DNA of 64,000 bases from Paralvinella palmiformis (GCA_025642065.1 JAODUP010000313.1:493503-557502), one strand, 5' to 3'; shown: positions 21,736 to 32,755, counted from the stretch's first letter. Notes: generated by a model from the letters alone, not told the origin. Made by a program: numbers and translations.

Positions 21736-21892
21736 TTAGTTAAATCACTTCAGTGAGTCCATACTGAGTTAGTGTACATTCTCTTTGTTATGAACAAACT
21801 GTAATGTTTGTTAACACGCCGAGGGTATATAAAAGGCCTAACTTTTCACTTAGGTTAGAGAAGAACTTCGACGCCAGACTAATCGTACATGT

Positions 21893-21897
<5 letters not shown>

Positions 21898-21925
<28 letters not shown>

Positions 21926-21926
21926 C
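21898..21926. repeat. (TA)n microsatellite at the edge of the repeat below
   Basis: Perfect TA tract directly next to the GGTTCATATAGG end of the repeat at 21930-22330. Confidence 0.95.
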
Positions 21927-21927
21927 G

Positions 21928-22330
21928 GTTCATATAGGTAGGATTTATTCAGTTATTCGAACCCAGAATAAAGCTGAGGTCAGCATCTGAGGTGTCGAAA
22001 TGTTTTATATACAGGTTTCTTTTGGACCACAGAAAATTACTGTTGAATGTAAACTGTGGTGTCAAAATAGTTTATGATATGTATGTAGCAAGTCACCATT
22101 GAACCACACGCACGTGTTGTTTGTTGCGAGCTGTGGTATCAAATGGTATGTTTTTACGTGCTTCCGCTTTTTGTACGTAGCCTGCATGTAGCCGCTTTCC
22201 TGTGGGCGTGACATATTTGTCGCATACGAAAAGCGAATTAGCTGGTTCCACAGTCTGATGAGTAGACCAGACACACATTGCCCGTGCCAGAGATTGAGGT
22301 TCGTGTTTTCTTTTTACCAATTTCGTTTTA
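21928..22330 (-). repeat. Dispersed repeat R-A, copy 1
   Basis: On the minus strand this aligns with 46812-47115 on the plus strand. Shared blocks include GCGACAAAT, GTGCGTGTGGTTCA, CACAGTTTACATTCA, AGTAATTTTCTGTGG, AAAAGAAACCT and CAGCTTTATTCTG. Both copies lie next to a (TA)n tract, but at opposite ends of the shared sequence. Reading frames of 70-75 codons across it share no conserved protein with the other copy, so a non-coding element is likely. Class unknown. Confidence 0.8.
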
Positions 22331-22347
22331 TTGGATATAAAGGGTTA

Positions 22348-22960
22348 GTGACGAGTAGGTCATAGAATGTATTGGATTTGTATGCTTATGAGGTATTTGA
22401 CCCTCCAGCAAATATCACAAGGCATATTATGCTGCGGTTAAGATGTTCCTTTTTCTGTCCGTGGATACTGTATGTTTCCAGGTCCATGCGTTCTAAAGAA
22501 AAGTTGATCTAGAGCTGTATATTCCGTGCACTATTTGCGTCTTTGGAGGCACGCCGTTTAAGTGTTTGGCCTGGTTATCCATCATTTAAATGACTGTAGC
22601 AGACACAGTACGCACTTAAAGCATGTACTCCTGACTCAGGAATAGAAACACTGCATCGCATCTCGAGCGGTGGCATTGGACACAGCTCGTGTGGTTGGTG
22701 TGTTTTATATAACAGGTTTAGATGTATATAAAATTCACTTTGGTTGTATGTGGGAATAGAATTGTCTTTCCTAGGTCCAGTTATGTCCAGTCTGTACTAT
22801 GACATTCAAGGCTAACTCTAGTATCCTTGTCATTAATAAAACCCTATATTATAATTATAGTTTGTATAGCAGACATTAGGTCTGATTTGAAAATATTAAT
22901 ATATAGAACGGCAATTCCGCCATAACGATCTGCTAAACGCCGATGTAAATTGTTATAATA
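22348..22960 (+). repeat. 612-bp satellite, tandem copy 1
   Basis: Begins GTGACGAGTAGGTCATAG. Differs from copy 2 at only a handful of positions by eye, so the duplication is recent. Confidence 0.97.
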
Positions 22961-23572
22961 GTGACGAGTAGGTCATAGTATTTATTGGATTTGTATGCTT
23001 ATGAGGTATTTGACCCTCCAGCAAATATCACAAGGCATATTATGCTGCGGTTAAGATGTTCCTTTTTCTGTGCGTGGATACTGTATGTTTCCAGGTCCAT
23101 GCGTTCTAAGAAAAGTTGATCTAGAGCTGTATATTCCGTGCACTATTTGCGTCTTTGGAGGCACGCCGTTTAAGTGTTTGGCCTGGTTATCCATCATTTA
23201 AATGACTGTAGCAGACACAGTACGCTCTTAAAGCATGTACTCCTGACTCAGGAATAGAAACACTGCATCGCATCTCGAGCGGTGGCATTGGACACAGCTC
23301 GTGTGGTTGGTGTGTTTTATATAACAGGTTTAGATGTATATAAAATTCACTTTGGTTGTATGTGGGAATAGAATTATCTTTCCTAGGTCCAGTTATGTCC
23401 AGTCTGTACTATGACATTCAAGGCTAACTCTAGTATCCTTGTCATTAATAAAACCCTATATTATAATTATAGTTTGTATAGCAGACATTAGGTCTGATTT
23501 GAAAATATTAATATATAGAACGGCAATTCCGCCATAACGATCTGCTAAACGCCGATGTAAATTGTTATAATA
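22961..23572 (+). repeat. 612-bp satellite, tandem copy 2
   Basis: Nearly identical to copy 1, with a period of 612-613 bp. Contains no open frame of note. Confidence 0.97.
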
Positions 23573-24150
23573 GTGACGAGTAGGTCATAGTATTTATTGG
23601 ATTTGTATGTTTATGAGGTATTTGACCCTCCAGCAAATATCACAAGGCAAATTATGCTGCGGTTGAGATGTTCCCTTTTCTGTGCTTGGAGACTTTATGT
23701 TTTAGGTCCGCGCATTCTAAGAAAGGTGTATCTAGAGTTGTATATTCCGTGAATAATTTGCGTCTTTGGAGGAACGCCGTTTAGGTGTTTGGCCTGGTTA
23801 ATCAGCATTTAAATGATTGTAGCAGGAACAGTACTCTCTTAAATCATTATAAGTACTCCTGACTCAGGAATAGAAACACTGCATCGCATCTCGAGCGGTG
23901 GCATTGGACACGGCTCGCGCGGTTGGTGTATTTTATGCAACAACTTGAGTTGCATATAAAATTCACCGTAGTTGTACGTGGGAATATAATTATCTTTCCT
24001 AGGTCCAGTTATGTCCAGTTTGTGCTATGGCATTCAAGACTAGCTCTAGTCTGCTTGTCATAAATAACATTTAAGAACATTCTTACTACAATAGTTTGAA
24101 TAGCAGACATTGGGTCTAGTTTGAAAAAAGTTAACGTAGTTTAAACAGTA
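23573..24150 (+). repeat. 612-bp satellite, tandem copy 3, diverged and truncated
   Basis: Same order of blocks, but roughly one base in ten differs and the 3' end fades out near 24150. Confidence 0.9.
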
Positions 24151-24499
24151 CCGAAGCTTTAAAGATGATTTAAGGAGTCATTTTGTCTTCCAATGTTGAT
24201 ATTACAAATTTAACATACACATTATTATCAAATGTTTTACACTGAAAAAAAGTAGTAAATTCGTTGTTTACCCATTTCCCCACATGTATGCACATATTGG
24301 ATAGTGATTCAAAATATCCAGCGTTAGAAAAACCCAGATGATATCAGTTGTTATGAAAACATTTCGCTATTCGTTGGTGTACATATGAGTTGTATTTAAA
24401 TATTTATATTTTGATAAGACCCAATAACCACATATCTAATTTTAGCTCTTACATTATTGAATATAGATTCATATTTCGTTATAAGCCTAAGATAGCTCA

Positions 24500-24745
24500 T
24501 CTTTAGTACCCAGAAATGCAATTCTTCATCAGAGTATTATCAACGTTAGGTATTTGAATAAGTAATGCTTGAAATTTATATTCATTAAATAAAGATGGAT
24601 CGTCCTTGATGATGAAGTGAAAAGATTTCCTTACCGAAATTGAAACGTCACCATGTATGATATCTTGTCTGTTGTTATTAGCTACTGTGCAGATATTAAT
24701 ATTATCAGTTAAAAGATGTTTACACAATAAAATCAATCTTATTTC
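24500..24745 (-). pseudogene. LINE endonuclease scrap
   Basis: The minus-strand 77-codon frame contains IIHGDVSISVRKSFHF (about residues 26-41), DPSLFNEYKFQALLIQIPNV and a final NTLMKNCISGY. This resembles the middle of APE-type LINE endonucleases, where a GGVxIYV strand is followed by FESLFIEI and IIGVIYRPPN. The YRPP block is lost to a stop. No RT follows on the minus strand, so it is an isolated fragment. The match is a pattern judgement over about 50 residues. Confidence 0.5.
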
Positions 24746-24915
24746 CTACCTTCGTTCTTCGGTTGGATCAGAAATAGTTTCAATTTGTTCAAACATTTGT
24801 TAATTTCGGATATTCATATATATTGCGTTGTATTTATTACTGAATACGATTTGTCTGATGTTTTTTAACATCTCCATACTAAACACTCCACTTATAGATA
24901 CACATAAACTAATTA
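24746..24915. other. AT-rich spacer
   Basis: Nothing recognised. Confidence 0.4.
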
Positions 24916-25215
24916 ATTCATACCCACATAAACCCTCACCCCATACACGCACGGAACTCTTACCACCCGAAACTTACACAAAAATCCCACACACCCACAT
25001 GCAGATACCTTACTCCCATCCCGTCAAGCCTTTACCACCGCATACACATACACAAACTTTACCACCCCACACCAATAACACCGTTGCTACCCTATATACA
25101 CACAAACCTGTTGCCACTCCATACACATACATATCCTTTACAACCCCCCCCACATACACAACCTTTACCGCCTCATACACACATAACCCATACCACCCCC
25201 ACAACAATACCCCAA
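24916..25215 (+). repeat. CA-rich minisatellite, degenerate ~27-30 bp units
   Basis: Units built on CCTTTACCACCCCATACACA(CA)n recur about nine times with drift. The Pro/Thr/His-rich reading frame is a by-product. Confidence 0.7.
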
Positions 25216-26145
25216 TACAGCCTATATGTTTGATAGATAAATAACATTATCAACATAATTAATCTCATCATCATCATCATCATCAGCATCATCATAACGT
25301 ATTTATGGTCCATATTCCTGTTCTCATCATAGGCCAATTTTAATGGTTTTTTTTTTCTATCCCCAAAAGTGTAACAATAAACAACGTGCTTAATATTTAT
25401 CTTAAAGGTCAAGGACATTTCTTTAACACAATTATCGTCTCATTTGCAGACATTATGGCTTCGTTTACGTGGTTTATTTAGTTAATTTAACATACAATAT
25501 ATGAGCATCGTCACATTACACATTAACACATTAATGTTCTACACAGGCCAATGGTTTAGTACCGTTCAGGTAAATACATCTTTATAGTACTCAATCTATT
25601 TCACCTTAGGATATTGTAAATCAATTGATCGATTTAGTGAAGTTAGGATAAAGTATTATTGATTCTTTATAACACGTTTTTAATCTGTACATGGCGTAGA
25701 CTATTTGGTGCTAAGGACTTCACGTGCTTCCTGTTGTTAGAGTATAAGGAGCTATATAAGAATACCAATATCATTTAGAAAAAAGAATCAGTATTTAAAT
25801 TATTCACGATTAGTACAATCTAACACAATATATTGACGAATTTAGTGTTAAGAATTTACATACTTATTTGGCCATTATTGTTACTATTGGCTTTCGCTGT
25901 AATTAATTTATATTTGCACTAAAATCTTACAAACGTATCTTTATTTTTGTCGTTTTCTGGATTTATGATTTTATATATAAACTTATAATTGAATATAACT
26001 GGTAAAATGCCATTATATTAACCAGTAATCTCCTTCGTTTCTCTCTGTCCACTTTGTTCGTAGTTGTTAGACATTTCTCACATCCTTGATCTACACAATA
26101 TCGCTAAAATAAACAAAAGGACACCTTTTCCCCTTTACCCAACGG
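25216..26145. other. AT-rich spacer with (ATC)n
   Basis: A short (CAT)n tract lies at 25266-25290. No gene or other repeat recognised. Confidence 0.5.
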
Positions 26146-26149
26146 TTCA

Positions 26150-26345
26150 GAGAGAAGGGGCGATTCGGTGGTCCAGCAGTAGCGTGTTGGATCACAGATC
26201 ACTACCGCCCGTGTTCGAAAATCGGCGTGGGCATATCTGAAGGTTGTTTCATCTTTGACTTCGCTCCAATACCTTTGGAGACCCGTTTAGCCTACGATAT
26301 GAACAAAAGTGGTCGTAAAACATCAATCATCATCATCAGAGAGTA
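26150..26345 (+). mobile_element. tRNA-derived SINE
   Basis: A-box-like TGGTCCAGCAGTAG at 26169-26182 and B-box-like GTGTTCGAAAATC at 26211-26223 form a tRNA-like head. The body GGTTGTTTCATCTTTGACTT ... GTTTAGCCTACG is shared with 9960-10085. The 3' end runs into AAAACATCAATCATCATCAT, a simple tail of the kind generated by target-primed insertion. The 62-codon frame over it is a shadow. Confidence 0.75.
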
Positions 26346-26815
26346 TGAGGTCAATGTGATACCACAGCTTGTTTTTACATATTCCTCACCTGTCTGCAAT
26401 AAAACGTCTGATTAATTAAATAAACTGTCAAATGCCTCCTACAGGTTATCCTACAATACATAAGTCGGAGTACACATACTGTGTTAGATATATGTATGAT
26501 AACAGTCTCTAACCTCTATAATTATTCTAATAGATATGTTCTTCAATCTTAATGTATTAATACAGATAGTATAATTCTCTTGTATCTACTGTTTATACAT
26601 AAATGTATATCCCATATTAATATGTAGACGTCGTTGAGTTACTGGTAGCAGGTATCAAAACGAGAATAAATACAAGGAAGATATGTTGACTTAATTACTT
26701 ATATTGAAGTAAAATATAATTATATAAACCAAATATACATTAGGTATATCTATTCAAATGTTTGAGTCATTTCTATAATACAACATTCAGGTAATTACAG
26801 TAAAGACATCAATAA
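26346..26815. other. AT-rich spacer
   Basis: Nothing recognised. Confidence 0.5.
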
Positions 26816-26936
26816 CAACAATAATGAAAAAATCAACAACAACAACAACAATAATAATAATAATAATAACAATAATAATAATATCAATAACAATAGTAGT
26901 AGTAGCAGTAGTAACAACAATAACAACACCAACGGT
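26816..26936. repeat. (AAC)n / (AAT)n / (AGT)n trinucleotide field
   Basis: Adjacent interrupted trinucleotide tracts. Confidence 0.95.
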
Positions 26937-27059
26937 AAATGGTTAACTGGGTTTAATTAATATAATGAACAATAAATGGAGATATTACAGGCAGTAATTA
27001 TCTGCTAATAAATGAGTTACCAATAGAGATAATGCGTTATTACTGATCTGTGTAATATC

Positions 27060-27335
27060 GATCTGTGTTATTATGACAATTTTGATGATAAACTGTATTT
27101 AAGAGAGGAACTCTTCAAATAGGATCTGCTGACCAAATTCCTAATTATTAACAACGACACTGTTTTATTACGTTTATTGCCTGATGATTTACTACAAGGA
27201 ACATTATATTCTTTAGCAGTTTGATCCTCAGATTTCACTTTTTGGCCAACCTCGTCAAGAGCTTGCAACTTTGTGTCAATAGATACTGGTTTCCCGTTTT
27301 CTAACCATTGCTGCTAGAAATGGTCTCTACTTAAA
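27060..27335 (-). pseudogene. pogo/Tigger-like transposase N-terminal HTH relic
   Basis: The minus-strand frame starts before the ATG at 27268: PVSIDTKLQALDEVGQKVKS, then EDQTAKEYNVPCS (to about 27200), then a frame change into KRNKTVSLLI. This follows the CENP-B/pogo N-terminal helix-turn-helix pattern (.LTLETKL.IL.EVE.G.K...IAKEYGIP.STLST..KN). The upstream minus sequence at 27560-27770 is rich in TTCGNTATA strings (TTCGATATAAGC, TTTCGCTATATCC), a style common in pogo-type terminal regions, which would place the 5' end there. The DDE catalytic domain is not found below 27060, so the copy is truncated. Confidence 0.5.
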
Positions 27336-27559
27336 CAGGTTGGCAAGTCGATTGAAAGTTCGTAGTTTATCATAGGCCGCAATACCCTTTGAAGTGAGAA
27401 GTATCAATATCTACTCACCATCTAATCGAACTCTAATGTAACGATAAAATTGCGTGTTTCTGTCGTCAAAACAATGCAATTAAGTTGGATTGTCGTTTTC
27501 ATACTGGTTGTTGCATTTTCGATTGCAATGATCACAACGATCGTTGGACTGACTGACAA

Positions 27560-27770
27560 TTGAAATTTTAAACGCCGTATTTAGTTATAGCGAGCCCTAT
27601 TTATATTGATGTAATGCTGCTGGGACCGAAAAATCACTTAATCAAGTTTTCGTTGTATAAATTTCGTTTTATCTCAATTACTTTACTATGGAAGTGAATG
27701 GACGTTTGGCCCGACCAACTAACCACTTCGATATAAGCTACTATTTCGCTATATCCTAGTTATTTATAAT
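27560..27770 (-). mobile_element. Possible pogo-like terminal region
   Basis: Repeated short strings of the TTCGxTATAxxxC type. Assigned only because of the adjacent HTH relic; no partner inverted terminus found. Confidence 0.3.
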
Positions 27771-28825
27771 AAACCTTTACTGTATATTTTAATAACACGA
27801 AAGAACACCCATACAAACTATAAATAACATTATTTTCCAATTAATATTCTTTGTTATGCGACTTGGCGAATCTACGTATGATATATATATATATATACAA
27901 AATAATAACCGTTGGTACTGTTCTAATTCAACGAACTCTTTTACAATATAACATTGGCCTTTATTCAAACTGTTAACATTTATTTATATTCTCACTTCAC
28001 CGTGCCATATCCCGGCATCTAGAAAATCTAAATACTTTATAGAAATAAATCATGATATCGCATTCGCAAATTCTATATTCTTTAGTCGTTTTTGGATTAT
28101 ACTTAGTAAATGAAGTACCCAAATTTTTGATGTAAAAGTAGATCAATAAAAACCATCTAATATTTAATGTTATTTAGTAATTATATACAATAAATAAAAC
28201 ATATGTATTAATTAGGGATGGATTAGCATATACTTGAATATTAAAATACTAATTCAGCTTTTGTTTTATAACATTCTTGAACGTAAATAAATCACTACTT
28301 CTCTTTTTACCAAAGAATTATGTTTTCTATCAAACATCACGCATACACATCTATATTTTTTACTTCATAGACAAATTGCAAACTTGTGAGGAATAATGAG
28401 TTATAATCAGAATTAATGCACAAATATACTGTAAATTATGCGAAATAGCGTTGTTGAATTTCTTCAAGGAAGACTGTATTCCTTTGGTTTTAATAACTGG
28501 TGTGATATAATTGAATTATATCGATGAACTCTCTTTATTATATCAGGAATTATCTTTTTTTGACAGTTTATAGCTGCTTCTCAAATTTGTTTAGTTACTC
28601 TAATTAAATGACACGAACGAAGTGTCATAATTTGATAATACTATACAAACATGACTTACCTTGAAATTGTTGATGTTGATGATAACAAATAATAGTATTG
28701 ATGATGTAAACTTTTTACAATCGATTGCAATAGTTAACAATTATGAAGATACTTCTTGTGTGTGTTACTTGTGTCTATTTAGAAGTAAATGAAAGGAATA
28801 ATTACATCAATTACACCAATTACAT
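27771..28825. other. AT-rich spacer
   Basis: A short (TA)n at 27881-27897. No gene recognised. Confidence 0.5.
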
Positions 28826-28830
28826 TAATA

Positions 28831-28831
<1 letters not shown>

Positions 28832-28868
<37 letters not shown>

Positions 28869-28895
28869 AAAATAATAATAATAATAATAATTATA
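28832..28895. repeat. (TAC)n followed by (AAT)n
   Basis: About 12 TAC units then about 10 AAT units. Confidence 0.95.
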
Positions 28896-29470
28896 ATAAA
28901 ATGAATAATCTGTTCAGAAAACAGAGCTTCTAAAGATTACTTTCACAGATAAATAACCAATATCGTTTAAATCTCTGATTGATTTTTTTAACAAGAAATA
29001 TTATTTGAAGTATCATTTAATTAAATATGAATTATAACAATAACGATATAACTAGATATCAACAAAGATAATGTTATAAACATCCTACACAGGTAAGTTA
29101 GCTTTGCATAAATAATAAAAACTTCCATTATTCTGGCTTCAATACTACGATATATTATTGTGATTTAATCTAACAAATCGTATATATAGTAAGTTCTTTT
29201 GGTTTAGCTTCTGAATGACGTAAAAGCCCTTTATTACCACTCAGTATTTAAAATGTAATTAAAACTAAATTATTATTTTAAAATTAGGATTCAGCCAAGA
29301 AAGTTCTATAGTAGGACTGCCTACTACCATATTTGTATAGGCATATATAATCAGTATTATACATACCAATGTGCAGGTTTCATTAAAATAATTACTTCAT
29401 TGCGTAACAGTACCTGTTATAGTTATAACAAAGACTGTTTATAACAAGACGTGTTACTTCCCGTTTTAAC
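28896..29470. other. AT-rich spacer
   Basis: Nothing recognised. Confidence 0.5.
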
Positions 29471-29474
29471 ATGA

Positions 29475-29522
29475 GGCGCCATTTTGAATTCATGGAGCGC
29501 AGCGCCTCTGACGACCGGGGGC
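29475..29522 (+). repeat. GC-rich inverted terminus, left
   Basis: GGCGCCATTTTGAATTCATG ... GACCGGGGG. Its inverted counterpart is at 32036-32084. GC content is far above the surroundings. Confidence 0.7.
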
Positions 29523-29993
29523 AGATTATCACGGACAGCTCCCTTTGTTAACATGGCACCTAATGGCGTTGGTTCATTCTGCAAAAGTTATATAGGATCT
29601 GGCTTTAAAAAATAAAGGATATTTAATAAGCATACCAATTTGAAGTAGACACCCCACTACTTGACATGATCCAAGCAGTAGGCCCAAGCAATATCTATCT
29701 AGATCTATATTTGTTTCAGACAAAAACTTATTACATTTTATTGAACAATACCAACCTATTAATCACAAAATGAGTATGTAAGATATATATAAGCTTACAG
29801 TTACATGTACTAGAGCCATTGAAGATGTTATGGGTGGGAGGTATATTGTATTTTGTTATTGTTAATAATATAATTGGACTTCTAAAATTACATGACTTCA
29901 ATCAGATAATTTTTCCTTAATTACAATAATTATAAGTAGCTGATTATTAACATGATCACCTACATCCATATTTATTTTTAAATGTAAGCAATT

Positions 29994-30172
29994 GGTACAA
30001 ATATATAACGACACTGATCTACAAAAACATTTACAAGATCTACATAACAGAGGTGTTAATGATGACAGTAAAGGTCAATGTTTTAGAATCGTATAAAAAT
30101 GTATTGAATACTAAATACTTACTTTTAATGTGTTAAGTGTAGTATTTGTTATATAGATTTATATAGCCATGG

Positions 30173-30173
<1 letters not shown>
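29994..30173 (+). repeat. Dispersed repeat R-B, copy 1, ending in (AT)n
   Basis: About 180 bases match 56628-56804 almost base for base (ATTTACAAGATCTACATAAC, GTAAAGGTCAATGTTTTAGA, GTTATATAGATTTATATAGC). Both copies run directly into a long (AT)n tract. No coding content. Confidence 0.93.
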
Positions 30174-30262
<89 letters not shown>

Positions 30263-30263
30263 A

Positions 30264-30345
<82 letters not shown>

Positions 30346-30346
30346 A
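30174..30346. repeat. Long (AT)n microsatellite
   Basis: About 165 bases of AT with one interruption (TTTTATG near 30259). Confidence 0.98.
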
Positions 30347-30449
30347 CTTATATAAACCACTGTTTATAATTTAAATGTTATGAAATTAATTATTAAATAC
30401 CTCAAATAGTGCTAGAAACATTCATTTTGTTATTTTTTTCTATTGGCAG

Positions 30450-30660
30450 AAGTAAAAGATGGGTTATTAATTGTTGTCGTGCAAATATATGATGAGGAAA
30501 GATTTAAATTATTTGAATACTATTTGTAGAGTGTATGATATGCACTTCACTGAAACGGAATTCATGAACCGGACAAGAGACAAACTTAATTAGAATGCTA
30601 TTCCAACTATTTTTGATGTACCAAATTCACTTCATGCATCCACTGAAATCAAAGAGGAAG
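30450..30660 (+). pseudogene. THAP-domain exon, decayed
   Basis: A polypyrimidine-AG acceptor (TTTTTTTCTATTGGCAG) ends at 30449 and a GT donor starts at 30661, framing a 211-base exon. It reads SKRWVINCCRAN, then after a frameshift at about 30487 MMRKDLNYLNTIC. It continues RVYDMHFTETEFMNRTRDKL, an in-frame TAG at 30591, then NAIPTIFDVPN. This is the C-terminal two thirds of a THAP C2CH zinc finger, with conserved Trp, the xCxxHF block and the AVPTIF motif. The Cys of CxxHF is Tyr (Y-D-M-H), a single TGT-to-TAT change that removes a zinc ligand. THAP domains bind DNA in P-element-like transposases and in host regulators. The N-terminal C..C exon was not found. Confidence 0.8.
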
Positions 30661-31160
30661 GTATTAACAGATAGGAGACCTATACAGGAGACAGGGCCAG
30701 CTGTGATGGTAATTAATATTTATAAATATTAATGGCGAAACATATTACAAAGTGATATTATAAAATTAATTAAATAAAAAACAAGGCATCAAATACATCA
30801 AATTTTGTCAGCCCATTTCATATCTTAATACAAAAAAAGATTACCAGCACCTGAATTATTACCTGAATTTTGCATAATGTTAATGTTCAGCTCATGTGCT
30901 TTAATTGGTATACTTCTCTTCATAACTTAAATCCATATCAAATCAAATTCTTTAACAAACTTGAAAAAAGGAAAACATGTCTTTACACATTGTGTGTGCA
31001 CTTGGTTCAAGTCATTATTTTACAAGGTATTGTTCTGTTTCAGTCCTTGAAGTTCTATAATGATGAGATGCCATGTAAACAGGCCAATCTCTTGGTTACA
31101 GATTTACTGGTGTTGGATGTGATAGATGATTTTGAGTTATCTGTGTAACTTTAAACAGTT
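30661..31160 (+). other. Region downstream of the THAP exon with a 92-codon frame
   Basis: The frame 30870-31148 is open for 92 codons and ends LLVTDLLVLDVIDDFELSV. It is neither recognised as transposase nor low complexity. It could be a later exon of the THAP unit, a chance frame, or unrelated. Confidence 0.25.
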
Positions 31161-31279
31161 CACTGATCTGGACTAAATATCATATTGTAGTAGTGGTTTT
31201 GGGTTATTCCATGCATTTGATAACAAATGACTGATTGTAACTGTAGATGATGGACCAGTGGCACAAGAGATTTGATTTG

Positions 31280-31333
31280 AAAAATTTGTACTTTCATATA
31301 ATTAGCGGTAATTATATGAAAGTATAAATTTTT
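31280..31333. repeat. Hairpin, 25-bp arms, GCGG loop
   Basis: Arms 31280-31304 and 31309-31333 are inverse complements with one mismatch, which becomes a G-U pair in RNA. The loop is GCGG. It lies between the two GC-rich inverted termini. Confidence 0.95.
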
Positions 31334-31545
31334 CTATCTCTAACATGTTAATGCAAACATAAATATTGCTAATATTCCGTGTACATTCTTTGTTCTCAGC
31401 TGGGCAGGCCTATATTGCATTGTCTATGTTATTGAGGTGTAGACTCTAAATGAACTTGTGATTTTTTTAGTTAATATATGATAAACGGACATGATGAATA
31501 TTTGGTGGAAAGTTTGTAATGAATTATGTTATGGTTGCATTATAA

Positions 31546-31548
31546 TAG

Positions 31549-31628
<80 letters not shown>
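31546..31628. repeat. (TA)n microsatellite
   Basis: Uninterrupted TA tract of about 80 bases. Confidence 0.98.
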
Positions 31629-31631
<3 letters not shown>

Positions 31632-32035
31632 AATAAATAAAAATGAAATGGACCATGGAATGAACCGTGATTGTTGTGTGTGATAATTGATGATAAATTC
31701 ACATGATGACAAATATGTTTATGTAAAATTGTTTTTATTTAAAATAAACTTTAAAATATGTCTTCCACACACAAAATAACACGTTCAATTATTTTCTGAT
31801 CAGCTGTATATTTAGGGATTGCAACTTGTAGGCTGTGACGTGATCGGGCTGATAAATAACTTAATTCTTTATTTACAGTTTCACAGCTTTGTTTTTTCGA
31901 TATTATGTCTGCACAATTAAAGTGTTAATTAACAGGAGAATATGTGCTCATGTAACATAGAGTACTAGTAGTAGTATTGGCAATTGATTTCAACCATGCG
32001 GCACAACCAGATAGCTTTTGTTTATCTGAGAAATA

Positions 32036-32084
32036 CCCCCGGTCGCTGGGAGCGCCACTGGTTCAAAATCCAAAATGGCGAGGC
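32036..32084 (-). repeat. GC-rich inverted terminus, right
   Basis: On the minus strand CTCGCCATTTTGGATTTTG ... GCGACCGGGGG, matching the left copy at 29475-29522 in inverted orientation. Confidence 0.7.
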
Positions 32085-32251
32085 CAGAGTAACGCCTCTC
32101 TATATTTAAACTCTCTGGTTATAAGACTTTCCAAAATGTAATGTATTCCATATATGTTAATGCATGTGATATTTGAATTAAATACAATACAATTTACATA
32201 TTATGCTATTCCCGTCATATCCAGATAATTAATCTATTACAAGTAAATATT

Positions 32252-32755
32252 TGTAACAAATACTAGAAAATATGATCATATCACCCAAATTCTTCAAAAC
32301 CTACATTGGCTACCTGTTAGACAGTGTATCCATTTCAAGATTGTATTAATAACTTAAATATATTAATGATATGGCGCCTGACTACCTGTGTGAAGCGGTG
32401 TCTATTAGAAAGTCATCCCGAAAACTCAGGTCATCCTGTCAGATACTATTGCAGGTGCCTGTGTCTCGGCTCAAGTCATATGGTGATTGTGCATTTAGTG
32501 TTGCAGCCTCCACTTTGTGGAATAGGTTGCCGGCAAATATTAGAAATGCGTCGTCTCTTGGAAATTTTTAATATCTTCTAAAAACACAAGGTCGCTTTCA
32601 CTGATAAATAATTATTATCTTTTAAATCACTTACAGGTTTTTTTACAGACATATTATTTGGGTATTATTATATTACATATTATTTGTACAGCGTTTTTGG
32701 ACGACTCCTGCTAGTAAGGGCACTTTAGTAAATATACATTATTATTATTATTTTT
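32252..32755 (+). pseudogene. LINE RT C-terminal relic, family L3T copy B
   Basis: The nucleotide sequence is closely similar to copy A and copy C. Broken frames give KYDHITQILQNLHWLPVRQ, then in the 66-codon frame 32371-32571 CEAVSIRKSSRKLRSSCQIL, LKSYGDCAFSVAASTLWNRL and NIRNASSLGNF. The 3' end has the family tail CTCCTGCTAGTAAGGGCA followed by (ATT)n at about 32745. It is truncated at 5' near 32252, so only about 500 bases remain. Confidence 0.88.

Noticed and set aside
21970..22010. CTGAGG...GTCGAAAT as a hammerhead core
   Set aside because: The CTGANGA block has T for the last A, and no stem II can be paired between the core halves.
22062..22320. Two 70-75 codon minus frames as a gene
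   Set aside because: The homologous repeat at 46812-47118 does not keep either frame.
26227..26415. 62-codon plus-strand frame
   Set aside because: Begins inside a SINE just after the B box; no protein-like conservation.
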